Numbered from the stretch's first letter, positions 11,261-22,649 are shown. The stretch is DNA of 64,000 bases from Dryocosmus kuriphilus (GCA_038277395.1 CM076193.1:76856198-76920197), one strand, 5' to 3'. The notes: generated by a model not told the origin, from the sequence alone. Made by a program: numbers and translations.

Positions 11261-11559
11261 ATAAATATTTTTTGATAAAAATAGTCACCTTACTTTTTGA
11301 TCACACCTCGTATTCAACAAATTGAATGTCATAAATGAACGGACAAGCTTTCGGCGCTTGTTATATTCAATAAATTAATATTATAAATAAAATGTAGTTC
11401 CAAACATTTCTCTATAAGGGTTTAATCACAACTAATTAACAATGCTCGACAACAATGAGCCCGACCTCGGTCCCCACACAAGATTCTAACCACTGAACAG
11501 ACAAAAGCAGAGAGAGAGCGAATTACAACAAAAACGCGTTTATAATAATATAACATAAG

Positions 11560-12261
11560 TATATAACGAAAATAGTAGATAATAGCGACTTCTTCCGGAT
11601 TATATTTGAAGATGTAAAAATATATATACAATTCGACGTTTCGATCTCGTACTGAGGTCCTTATCAAGATCGTCTATAAAATAATAAATATGACAAACAA
11701 GGTGATCGGAAGGTTCTGTTGGGAAAAAGAAGTTATAAAAGTATATTTACCTAGTTCGAAGATGCGTTACAATTTGGTAAATGTTAAAATCTGAATTCTA
11801 ATTCATTTGTATAATTTTTTTAAAAATATAATACAATTTTATAAGAAAATATAAGGATTTGCTCGCCGGAACACAAACTAGCGGTGTATGTGCTCCGACG
11901 AATAAGCCAGTACTGACATTTTGATTCTCTAAATAAGAGAGGTTATTTAGAGGTATTTAGAGAATCAAAATGTCAGTACTGGCTTGTTCGTCGGAGCACA
12001 TACACCACTTGTTTGTGTTCCGGCGAACAAACCCTTATATTTTCTTATATAAAATTGTATTATATTTTTAAAAAAATTATACAAATTAATTAGAATTCAG
12101 ATTTGAACATTTACCAAATTGTAACGCATCTTCGAACTAGGTAAATATACTTTTATAACTTCTTTCTCCCAACATAACCTTCCGATCACCTTGTTTGTCA
12201 TATTTATTATTTTATAGACGATCTTGATAAGGACCTCAGTACGAGGTCGAAACGTCGTCGA

Positions 12262-12297
<36 letters not shown>

Positions 12298-12809
12298 ACG
12301 CGATCCGAGAAAAGGGACCTACTGTCCAAAAAATCGATTTTCGGATTATGAGGGATTCTAGAAGTTCCGGATCTGATCTTTCATTCTGTGCAATCAGAAT
12401 TTCTTTATTTTTATTATTTTACGAGTTATGAATTTTTGAAAATGAGTCTGCAAAAGCGTTTGGAGCGGCAGCTCGACCCCTCCGCTCTCCCCCATCTCCC
12501 ACCGCTTCGCCCATATCCTTTATTCTTCCAAATGAATTATCAAGTTACCTGTATTGCAAAATTATTTTGCCTACGTCAATAATTAAAAATTCGACATCTA
12601 TAATGTGGGGGTCGATGTTTCCTTTCAAGTCTCCCCCTCCCGCTTCGTCGCTCGACCTCGAGCGTTTGTTTTGATTCTTTCATTCGCTCTTCCTGTAAAA
12701 TTTTGTTTTTGGACAGTAGGTCCCTTTTCTCGGATCGCGTCACATATATATATTTTTACATCTACAAATATAGTCCGGAAGAAGTCGCTATCACTATTTT
12801 CGTTATATA
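11560..12809. mobile_element. Large foldback (inverted repeat) element
   Basis: The left arm (about 11560-11939) and right arm (about 11951-12809) are near-perfect inverted copies meeting at a short centre around 11940-11950. The arms contain GTATGTGCTCCGACGAATAA-like and CGATCTTGATAAGGACCTCA blocks. The right arm is lengthened by an (AT)n tract and by a nested 449-bp MITE. Without those the arms are about 380 bp each. No coding capacity. Each arm carries the sequence CTTGATAAGGACCTC-loop-GAGGTCGAAAC. Confidence 0.85.
12295..12743. mobile_element. 449-bp MITE with about 38-bp perfect TIRs, nested in the foldback arm
   Basis: The ends GTGACGCGATCCGAGAAAAG... and its exact complement are identical for about 38 bp, suggesting recent activity. 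It sits in an (AT)n tract, so the target duplication (TA or TATATA) cannot be counted. The interior is non-coding and GC-richer, with a C-rich stretch at 12475-12515 and 12620-12650. I do not recognise the superfamily. Confidence 0.85.
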
Positions 12810-12862
12810 AATTATTTTCCTGGACGTAAAAAGACTCAAAAAACCATTAGAAATAACATAAG

Positions 12863-12879
12863 TGTATATATATATATAT

Positions 12880-12940
<61 letters not shown>
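12863..12940. repeat. Compound microsatellite (AT)n(AC)n(AT)n
   Basis: Uninterrupted AT, then CA, then AT dinucleotide runs. Confidence 0.95.
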
Positions 12941-12941
<1 letters not shown>

Positions 12942-13326
12942 CTCGGCATTGACCGAACAGATAGCTATTGGATATCAAAATACAGGTTTGTCACAACATG
13001 CTTAGAATTTTGATCATAATTTTGATTTTGAGTTTAAAAATATTAAAATATTATCTAAACAAGACGTATATAAACGACGCATTTTAGAATCTATTTTTAT
13101 AAATAAATTTCATAATATTTCTATCAATTTACAGACTGAAACTTTAAATATTAACAAATCTTATCAAAGTATTTTAAAATAATAAAATATTTTGTTCTTT
13201 CATGGACTACAGTTAACTGGGTTTTTAATTCACCTAGCTTTGGCGCGCTTTCCTCATTTGTGATTCATATGGTCAAACATTCATTGGTATATGCACTTGC
13301 AACAGCTGTTCAAGTTAATGTGAACG
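12941..13326. other. No recognisable feature
   Basis: AT-rich DNA; nothing supported. Confidence 0.5.
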
Positions 13327-14202
13327 TTAAGGGCATGTGCCACTGAGCGGAAGACCTACATTACCAACCTCAATTTGAGGATTTATCCATTTATTTTTTG
13401 AACCACAGAACTTTTTTTTGTAAATAAAATATCGGACTGAAACTTTGGGAAATGCATGAGAAGACAATAAATTGCGTTTGTATACATTATTTGAGTAGGA
13501 ATTTTGAAAAAAAGTTTTTTTTTCGACGAAATTAAAACTGGAAATTTCTTGAAGCTTCTCCAGAAATTTTTTGAATCACGGAACTTTTTTTGTACATGAT
13601 ATATTGACCTAAAACTTTCAGAGAAGCAAAAGAGGATAACAAACTACGTTTGTATATGCGACTTAAGTATAAATAATGTAAAAATGTTTGTAATAACTAA
13701 ATACATTCCCAGGGATACCGACCGTGCTGTTGAACTCTGTAATCAATGTATTTTTTTCAGTGGAGCAGACAGCAGTATTGAGATAAACGACTCCTCTGTC
13801 TTGAAGAAAATCGGGCAAACATCGTTAGAAAACATTATACACAACAATTTTTGTACGTATAGTGCAAATGAAGAAACTAATATGTAAATTCGTGGCGTCA
13901 CCTGTCAGTGAACCCGAGGCGTGTCGCGTGTTGCCCACCATCGCTTTGATATTAGGAGCGGTGTTGGTTGGAACTAGCTTGCAAAATTGCTTCCCGTTTT
14001 AATTTTGTCGAAAAAACTTTTTTCAAAATTCCTACTCAAATATTATATACAAACGCAATTTAATGTCTTCTCATGCATTTCCCAAAGTTTTAGTCCGATA
14101 CTTTATTTACAAAAAAAGTTCTGTGGTTCAAAAAATAAATGGATAAATCCTAAAATGGAGGTTGGTAATGTAAGTCTTCCGCTCAGTCGCACATGCCCTT
14201 AA
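13327..14202. mobile_element. MITE with about 180-bp TIRs and TTAA target site
   Basis: TTAA at 13327-13330 and 14199-14202 flank ends GGGCATGTGCCACTGAGCGG and its near-complement. The inverted arms extend about 180 bp on each side. The TTAA target points to a piggyBac-type mobiliser, though that rests on the target site alone. A diverged direct repeat of the arm lies inside at about 13565-13660. The unique core (13684-13980) includes a 67-codon frame without recognisable features. Confidence 0.75.
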
Positions 14203-14780
14203 GCTAATCTCTTAGTATATGTTTCTCATCGTCGTAATTATCACCATCTACTTTATATTATATTAATTATGTAGTTCATTCAATTAATCTTTAAGTCCCT
14301 TTTATTTTTTTGGGACTTAAAGTAATGATTGTTTCAAAACATGGATAAAAAATTATCTTTAGAAAATATGTTATGACTATATATGATAATTTTAAATGAA
14401 ATTAAAAATTGACAGGTAGCATTCATTTATTAATAATTTTCGTAGGAAAAGGTTTAGTATTACATTTTTTGTTATCAATGAATATTTTTTCTAATTGTAG
14501 GATTTCTTCAAGAAGGCTAGCAATTTGAGCCGAAACGTCGAAATAAACTAAGAAACTGTTAAGAATGGCGTGGGTTTTATGTACAAGATATTTACCGATT
14601 AGAATATGACGAGGGCTCCAACGGCACGGTGTCATGCATTTTCGTATAACCAGCGAGTTCGTGTTCGCTAACATCGCTTTGCGACTTCCGTTCGAGGACT
14701 GCGCAGCTCGGTGTGCGCACGCGCACTCACACACCACTGACAGGACATGAATTCACATATTTCAACAGAAACAACTAATT
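14203..14780. other. Intergenic; small hairpin and GAAACGTC-type motif
   Basis: A perfect hairpin CTTTAAGTCCC...GGGACTTAAAG lies at about 14289-14324. At 14505-14540 the sequence TTCAAGAAGGCT...AGCCGAAACGTC occurs, a hairpin followed by GAAACGTC as in several other repeats of the window. A less AT-rich block follows at 14600-14740. No gene is supported. Confidence 0.5.
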
Positions 14781-14935
14781 ACATTCTCATCAGAGAAGGT
14801 ATTAGATTTATGCAAAATTTGACTTTCGCGGATTTCATGAAATCTCCACGTTTTAAGACCTCCTGAATCCGAAAAAATGGTTTTTACGACCGTGTCTGTC
14901 TGTCTGTTGGCGTTGTCGTCGTTGTCGTTGTCGTT

Positions 14936-14967
<32 letters not shown>

Positions 14968-15792
14968 CGTCTGTTCCCACGATAACTTTCGAAGGACTAA
15001 TCGGATTGGATTGCGCTTTGGCACACTACTTTAGGGTCCAAAAAGAAAGGACGAGTTCGTTAACCAGCGGTTTTTGACCAACGGTTATGGTTTTATCCAT
15101 CAAAAACGGTTTTTACAAAATCAAAAAATCCATTTTCCGGCTAAACTATCAGAGATACAAAAAAAACGTAAGACAGTAAAATTGTTCATCTCAAAAAAAT
15201 CTACAAATTTTGTCTTAACCGTTTTTTGATAAAATGAACGGTTTTTGTTTTAATCAAGAAAACGCTATTAAAATTAAAAAACTGTGGTTTCCCGCCAAAA
15301 CATTCAAGATACTAAAAAATGGTAAAGAACAAAGTTGTTCAATTTAAAAATATCTACAAATTTTGTTTTAACGATTTTTTCATAAAATGCACGGTTTTTG
15401 TTTTAATCGATAAAACGTTATTAAAAATTAAAGATTTCAAATTTCCCGCCAAACTATGGAAGATACGGAAAAATAATAATAAACAAAGTTGTTTATCTCA
15501 AAAAGATCTACAAATTTGCTCTCAACCATTTTTTTGATCTGACGCGTAGTTTTTGAGTTATTTGTGAAATATGTTAATTCGTATAAAAAAAATCTACTTT
15601 TCCCCAAAAGTATGCGAGATACGTGAAAATATCAACAAGCAGAATTATTCACCTTCCAAGAACCTACAAATTCCCTTGAAACGATTTTTTGATACAACCC
15701 ATACTTTCTTCATTAAACGTATAATACCGTTCTTTTAATCAAAAAATACATTACTATACAGTCAATAAAAGTTATTTAAAGTTATTGAAAAA
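14781..15792 (+). mobile_element. Helentron/HINE-like repeat, copy A (3' domain missing)
   Basis: Starts ACATTCTCATCAGAGAAGG. Then come the conserved CGCGGATTTCATGAAATC block, a GTCTGTCTGTCTGTTG plus (GTTGTC)n microsatellite at 14898-14970, the GATAACTTTCGAAGGACTAA block, and an AT-rich core of diverged repeats of about 160 bp. The GC-hairpin 3' domain is absent. The copy instead runs into a short inverted fragment of a family 3' end (TCTGCCCGC at 15793 to CATTCTCATC at 15821). Confidence 0.8.
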
Positions 15793-15911
15793 TCTGCCCG
15801 CTACTCAGGCGCATTCTCATCACCTGTCTCGCGCTCACCAATCAATGAATTTATATCTAAAACGTAAATTTCTTCATTTTTTACATAGTTTGGCTGAAAA
15901 ATGCAATTTTT

Positions 15912-16049
15912 ACATTTCATCATCAGAAGTAGGTATTAGATTTATGCAAAATTTGACTTTCGCGGATTTCATGAAATCTCCACGTTTTAAGACCTCCTGA
16001 ATCCGAAAAAAATGGTTTTTACGACCGTGTCTGTCTGTCTGTTGGCGTT

Positions 16050-16114
<65 letters not shown>

Positions 16115-17250
16115 CGTCTGTTCCCACGATAACTTTCGAAGGACTAATCGGATTGGATTGCGCTTTGGCACACTACTTTAGGGTCCAAAAAGAAAGGACG
16201 AGTTCGTTAACCAGCGGTTTTTGACCAACGGTTATGGTTTTATCCATGAAAAAAAAAACGGTTTTCACAAAATCAAAAAATCCATTTTCCGGCTAAACTA
16301 TCAGAGATACAAAAAAAAAAAACGTAAGACAGTAAAATTGTTCATCTCAAAAAAATCTACAAATTTTGTCTTAACCGTTTTTTGATAAAATGAACGGTTT
16401 TTGTTTTTCAAGTCAAGAAAACGCTATTAAAATTAAAAAACTGTGGTTTCCCGCCAAAACATTCAAGATACCAAAAAATGGTAAAGAACAAGTTGTTCAA
16501 TTTAAAAAGATCTACAAATTTTGTTTTAACGATTTTTTCATAAAATGCACGGTTTTTGTTTTAATCGATATTAAACGTTATTAAAAATTAAAGATTTCAA
16601 ATTTTCCGCCAAACTATCGTCGAAAAAATACGGAAAATAATAACAAAACAAAGTTGTTCATCTCCAATTGTCTACAAATTTGCTCTCTATCATTTTTTTG
16701 ATCAGACGCGTAGTTTTTGAGTTATTCGTGAATAAATATGTTATGAAAATAAAGAAAACCACTTTTCTCAGCAAACATGCCCTGTGCAAGATATGAGAAA
16801 ATATTAACAAGCAGAATTGTTCACCTTGGAAATAGCTACAAAATTAATTTATAAGACTCATCGTTTTACTTTTAAGAATCGAAATTGTTTCAAAAAATTT
16901 GGAAAATCAAAAAGAGCTTTACCAATCTATAATGTGTTTTAAAGAAACGTAATTATCGAGCGCGAAGCGCGAGTGTCATGATGAGAATGTTTCTTAAGGG
17001 CGATAGAGCCTTAAGTAAAATAATTTCTTTTGTAATTTCTAATTTAAAGGTTTATATGATCTATAAACACCGAGCGCGTAGCGCGAGGTGAATAATCTAT
17101 CGAGCGCGAAGCGTGAGTGCCGTAAATAACGTATCGAGCGCGAAGCGCGAGTGCCAACAGATATTTACGCGCGCCCTAGGCGCGCTCATACTTCGCGCGA
17201 AGCGCGGCGCGCGTAGCGCGCGATGAGAATGTGCCCGCACAGCGGGCAGA
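15912..17250 (+). mobile_element. Helentron/HINE-like repeat, copy B (complete)
   Basis: Full-length copy of 1339 bp. The 5' end reads ACATTTCATCATC, slightly altered. The GTCT/GTTGTC microsatellite is at 16030-16117. The AT-rich core is followed by the 3' domain at 16955-17250: CGAGCGCGAAGCGCGAG units, the palindrome GCGCGCCCTAGGCGCGC, then GATGAGAATGT (the inverted match of the 5' end) and a terminal stem-loop GCCCGCACAGCGGGC-AGA followed by nine T. Five T precede the 5' end. Confidence 0.85.
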
Positions 17251-17719
17251 TTTTTTTTTCTGGTTTTCTTTCAACTATACCGAGAAGACCAGTGAATAAT
17301 CTCAGATTTTTGGCTTCAAAATTTTTTACATTGAATTATACCGTCAAAGAAAGCTAATAATTGGATCATTTTCAAATTAAATTTTAAAATTTCTGAATTT
17401 TTTCGAGAATCACATTCATTCTGGATTTTTCACTTTTTGATTTTGCAATGACTTTGAATAAGATTTCTGAAGTGAATATATGAATAGCCCCTCCGAAAAT
17501 TCTATAAAATTCTTAAAGAAAATCCTTAAAAACAAAATTTTTTTAACGTACGCTACGAACTTATGACTTCTGTTTTAAATTAATTGTCGCCATCGTGTAT
17601 CTCTGTAATGAAAATTAAAAATTTCTCAACTTTAATTTCAAATTTTCAAAAATGTACGTTTAGTAAGCCCTGTTCGAATGATTTGCAGTCACTCGTTCAA
17701 AAAAAAAATATTGAAGCAG
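17251..17719. other. No recognisable feature
   Basis: AT-rich DNA; nothing supported. Confidence 0.5.
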
Positions 17720-17898
17720 AGTTTAGGACCGTCAGCTTAAACTCGGCATGTTATAAAAAATTATATTTCTTAAAAGAAGCATATTTTGTAAAGAAAGGGG
17801 AAGCCTAAATTATATTAGGAACACCAGCGTCCTCAACTTTATTGAAACCTTTAATTTGCATGTTTCGAGACAGAACCTCATCATTAGAACATGCTGGT
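17720..17898 (-). repeat. About 170-bp dispersed repeat, copy 2
   Basis: Reverse-orientation, near-identical copy of the filler in the mariner at 10893-11065. The frame at 17584-17808 that crosses it is not conserved as protein. Confidence 0.85.
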
Positions 17899-17973
17899 TT
17901 CTACTTTCTATTTTTCCGACATTTTGCATAAATCAAAAATGAAGGTTCAGATCGAATAAAAATTTAGAGAGTA

Positions 17974-18652
17974 GGGTAAAGACATCAATAGTGGGCCCCC
18001 TTCAAGCAAACCACTCGTCAAAAGTTCAACAGTGTGCCTCATTTTAGCGGCCATGACATTTATCGTAAAAATTAGCCGACTGTGAGACTCAAAGAAAATT
18101 AACCACTATTAACCACTATTTCAGAACGTAAGCTTGTAAACCGTATATTGTGTCACCAAATACCAGAGAAAACACTCGAATAAGATAGTTTTATTGGTGG
18201 TTATCTACTGAATCCGATTTTTAAAGATTTTTCAGTGCTCAGACAGCCAAGCTCACTATTGGAGTTGGCATATTTTTCATCGTCATTATCGAGCCGCGTC
18301 AAAAATGTGCTATATTACCGACAAAAGTAAAGATGAAAAAGAATTACTAGACAGCGCTTGGTTCGAACGCTGTTCTTCTTTATCGATCTACCCGGACCAC
18401 TATTGATGCTACGCGTGACTCAATAATGATTTTTAGTGGCTCACTGATGAAGTTTTACACATCTTTAATTTTCTTACATATTTCATACTTCTCGAGGCAT
18501 TTCTAAACAAAAATTATAGGTGAGTCAAAAAGTGAAAAATACGCAAAATATGCATCTACGCATATCAACTTTTCCCGGCCTAACAGTCTCTTTATATTTG
18601 AACGCTGTATGTATACCTAATCTTAGTTGGCTCAATATTAATGTCTTTACCC
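17974..18652. mobile_element. MITE with TAGGGTAAAGACAT ends (Tc1/mariner-like target)
   Basis: The ends GGGTAAAGACATCAATAGTG (17974) and, inwards from 18652, GGGTAAAGACATTAATATTG are inverted and flanked by TA on both sides. 679 bp, non-coding. Confidence 0.6.
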
Positions 18653-18790
18653 TATCTTCAGTAAATATTACATTTATGGCTGAGGCTCGCAACCATTTGA
18701 ACTAAAACTAGCTATTTCATATATTATAATTAAAAAGCCTGGCAAGTCGTACAGGGAAAAGGGGAATCAATTTAAGCTAATTAAAAAAAG

Positions 18791-18845
18791 ACCGACTAGC
18801 CCCGGAGTAACATCCGACTTGTTTTGTAACCAAGAGGGGCTAGTC
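18791..18845. repeat. Hairpin with 10-bp perfect stem
   Basis: GACTAGCCCC ... GGGGCTAGTC, about 32-nt loop, GC-rich in an AT-rich context. Confidence 0.5.
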
Positions 18846-21000
18846 CTTCACGGACGGTGGATTGTAGGTATTAAGAGAAATTAATTTTTCAGTTTCTGAA
18901 ACTAAAACAAATTTCCCGAAAGGACATGGACCGATTATGGCTAGTTTTTTGTTCAGGGTCCTTTCTGTAACAATTATTATCTGATATTTTCGGGATGTTC
19001 AAGGCATATTTTCACTGAAAAGGATATCTCTCAATATCGACTCATTAGAATTTTTAAAAATGTTGCAATATGCAGCTGAAAAAATACACTCATCGTAAAA
19101 GATCCCTTCCCCCGTGGTGCATACGATACTTTTTATAACAAATGCATATAATTTCAGACAAGAATTTAAGATAGGCACGATTTCTGCCTATACTGAATTT
19201 TCAATAACGTAATTTTCAAATTTTTAAATACTATAAATTATTAGAAATTTTGGAAATTGATAGTAATTTTATAAATTGCCGAAAATTCCGGAAATTTTGT
19301 AAATTTTTGACACTTCAAGTTTTCGTAAATTTCCGAAAACTTAAGAAAGTTTAAAGTATCAAAAAATTTCGAAAGATTTCCAAAATATTCAACTCTTTCA
19401 AAAATTTCCGAAATTCACAAAAATTTCCATAATTTCCAAAGAATTCCCAAAATTTTCGGTAATTTATGAATTTACCAGAAATTTCTAAAATTTTTAAAAT
19501 TTTCTAAAATTTTTCGACATTTATGGACATTTCAAGTATCCAAAACTTAAAAAAATGTTGGTAATTTATGTCAATTTATGGTAATTTATCGGTAATTCAT
19601 GGTAACTTATCACTTCGAGTTGTCCAATCTGTCAAACAACCTGTCAATGCGATCAATTCATCATAGGTACCCCAAAATGTGAGCTCAATAGCTCATAGGA
19701 CATAGATGTATAATTTTCATTTTTCACTTTTGAAGTCACACTTTTGCTCTCGTTGACGTCACCATGCTCGAAAAGCACTGTATACTGTGCCCCGCTTTAC
19801 AGGCATGAGAAACAGCTGTAATCCTGCATGTGTTATGAAAAAGTATTTTTTTTTATTTACAGCTCCTGATATCAATAAGCGCATCATGCATTTCTACATC
19901 ATGTTTCATAGTAAAAACGAATGCTTGAATATAGAAATATATGCAATTATATAATTGTTGTTATTATTAATCTCTTCTTATGATTCAAGTGAATATGATT
20001 TCTTAGAACGTGTCAAATTCAACGCGTATAATCCATAAACATAAATTAAAGAAATAATAAATGAACTTTAAAAAATGTATATTATCTGCGTTTAAAATCT
20101 ATTTTTCTGATGATTATGAAAGATCATATTGTTGTGTTTTCTAAATGGGTTGAGGAGAACTTAGCGAACAAGCGAAAAGACTAATTTCTGGTTTAAGTAA
20201 TTGCAAATCTTGTCAAAATGGTTCATTGAAATACCCCGAGGTCAAGTAGACTTTAACCCTGAAAGGAAATTTATTTTTACACTAAATGCTCTGATAGTGA
20301 AATCCAGTGCAGATCTCCTCTATTCACAAATGCAACGTTAACGACTCATTTAAAAGGGCTAAAGACATTTTCTTAATTTACTGTTTCCTGGAATAGTATT
20401 CTAAGTAATTAGCCGGAACAACACAGATGATTACTCGCGTAATACTCCCATTGTCTCAGAATATTTCGATCGAGTTTTAAAAATTATATATATATTTTCA
20501 AAGTTTATTTAACATACTGTCTAGTGTTACGGAATTTTCCGTATATCTAACATATTTTCAGCTCGTCCAAGTATTACGCATTTGTATACATACCTGTGTA
20601 TGTATACGCGTTCTTTACCTAAGATTATTAAAAAAATATTAAATCTTAGTAAGATTTTATTATGGGCGGGGGGAGGGGGGAGTCAGAACAATTCCTATTT
20701 TTAAAGAATCACCTTATTAGTTATTACGTACATGTATGTACCTGATAAATAATTTTAAGAATTTCGGGCAATAAGGTCGGAAATTTTGATACTTATTACA
20801 ACAAAAATCCAAAAATAATATTTTTTTCTTTCAATTATACTTTGAGTTTATCTTCAGAATCTGAATCAAGATGCTTATTGCGATTCTGAAGTTTGTGCTA
20901 ATTTTGTAACAGTTTTCAATATTTTATTCAGAAAAAAATATTAATTTAATTTTATGTAGTAAAAAAATATTGTTTTCAATTCAGTCAGTTAATATTGAAG
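18846..21000. other. Low-complexity AT-rich region
   Basis: At 19190-19620 the sequence is an irregular succession of AAATTTCCGAAAATTT-like words. A G-rich tract (GGGCGGGGGGAGGGGGGAG) at 20664-20682 could form a G-quadruplex. No gene supported. Confidence 0.5.
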
Positions 21001-22640
21001 GAAATGACAATACATGAGAGGCACTATATACTATATATGCTCCAGAAACGCGATACTTCTCTACAAAGACCCTTGGATCCTTTCATAAAATAAAATCATC
21101 CTATTTCTTTATACACACAATGTTCACCTCATGTTTACCTAATCCGTGCGTTCCAATTTTTAAGGAAAAGAGGAGAAGAGAAAAATTCAAAAGAAAAGTT
21201 TTTCACCCCATTCTTTTCGCAGTCCAGATGCAGGTTGGTCAAGTTGGGGTCAAGCCGTACGTAACGTTATACTTATGTTAATTGTGAAATTGAACTCCAC
21301 GAGCGGAAAAAATTCTACCTGGGATGCGTGGGAAGGGAAAAAGCAAACTTGCTCAAAGAATGGTTGTTTGGGTAAGACGATCGGAAAATTCACATGCAGG
21401 GGAGACCGGGCCTAGTTATCCAACTTTTTACAATTCGATTTTTATCATTTTAATAATTAGTTTTACATTGTAAGGGGAAATTTAGAACGAAATTTGCTTT
21501 TGTACTTAAACGTTTTCAAAGTTTGACGAATGAGTGTTTTTCCCGCGAATTTGATTAAGAGTTACTCGAGTGTCTGCTTCAGACGGGAAGTTTACAGATT
21601 TTAAGCCAATAAGCGATCAAAATTTTCCAGATGTAAAGCGAAACGGCGCGAAATCACGGAAAAGAGCGGGCCAAGTATCTCATTTATAAGTCGACGTCGG
21701 AACCTTCGCGCCAGAGCATATTCAGATGTTGCCCTGAGCACTACTTCTTTTATATGTATTTGAATTTTGTTTGTACACCGCATGGCAATTTTATAGCTAC
21801 AAGTCAGTGATAGTGAATAACGCCAGGTATGAGTTTTAAATATTAATTGTACGGAGTAATGTGGGGTATCACATCTTTCAAACTCTTATATTTGTTGGTT
21901 GGATTTTTACAGCGGCGTATTTAAATACCATAGTGATCCATTTACTCTTTTTCAATGATCTAGATTTGGTTAATGGATGAAAGCGAAGGGTGAATTTTTG
22001 GATACTGAGATTGGCGAATGTTAAAAGTGTTAAGGATTTCTGCTTGGCCCGCATCGCTTTTTTCTGGTGCTATTCAGCATTCTTCGGTCGACTAAAGGCT
22101 TCTTTCATGGATCGATTTTCAAGGAACCAGCTTCAAGTCTATGGTATCGTAAACTTTGTATACGGTCTATGTATCCGTTCCATTTTATTTAAACAAACGT
22201 CATGAATTGAAATTGTTTGATATGTTCGTTTATGTTGTATGAGTATGAATGAAGAAAAAATGAAAATGAAGCCAGAGTTGTAATTAGGACAGAATTTTTA
22301 GTCTAATGATTGAAAACTAAAACATAAATATACATCATCTTACCAGAGATATGATCGATGATTATGAAATTTAATGACCATTTATAATTATTTACTAAGA
22401 GATACTGAATCTAAAATTATTCGGTTACAACATCAATGATGACTATGGACAATTGAAAAGTATATTATTTATTATACCATTAAGCCGTTTCCCTTCCAGG
22501 GTAAGCGTAAACTCTCTCGGTTCTAGCCTCGTTACATTACCAGGAATAGGGAAATTTGTATGATTGTGGAAGGAAAGGAGTACGTATTGGAAGTTATAGA
22601 TTATTATAGATCGATTCAGAAGTCGCATGCTGCTCATTCA
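21001..22640. other. No recognisable gene
   Basis: AT-rich, with short open frames (for example 21601-21783 minus and 21990-22205 plus) that show no domain, codon or composition signal. Confidence 0.5.
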
Positions 22641-22649
22641 AACAACACA

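Larger units (their letters stand above)
9882..11310 (+). mobile_element. mariner transposon, TA-flanked
   Basis: Inverted ends CGAGGTGTGATGAAAAAGTA (9882-) and its complement ending at 11310 differ at only one position over about 27 bp. TA dinucleotides at 9880-9881 and 11311-11312 are the expected Tc1/mariner target duplication. Length is 1429 bp, near the usual 1.3 kb; the excess is explained by an internal filler at about 10893-11065. The element is dead because the transposase is frameshifted and lacks part of its active site. Confidence 0.92.
9848..11400. repeat. Short tandem repeat split by the mariner
   Basis: The words ACAAG(A/C)TTTCGGCGCTTGTTATA and ATAAAYG-AC occur left of the mariner (9850-9880) and again right of it (11332-11365), with a unit of about 54 bp. 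The mariner inserted at a TA inside or between units. Confidence 0.5.

Noticed and set aside
16955..17255. CRISPR-like array of short GC-rich repeats
   Set aside because: The repeats are self-complementary hairpins of unequal spacing within a eukaryotic transposon; there are no uniform spacers and no cas genes.
17215..17260. Rho-independent terminator (GC stem-loop followed by T-run)
   Set aside because: The surroundings are eukaryotic; the T-run is the insertion target, as two empty sites show, and the stem-loop is the element's 3' end.
21601..21783. Small host gene on the minus strand
   Set aside because: Sixty codons, no homologous motif, no supporting splice or polyA context.
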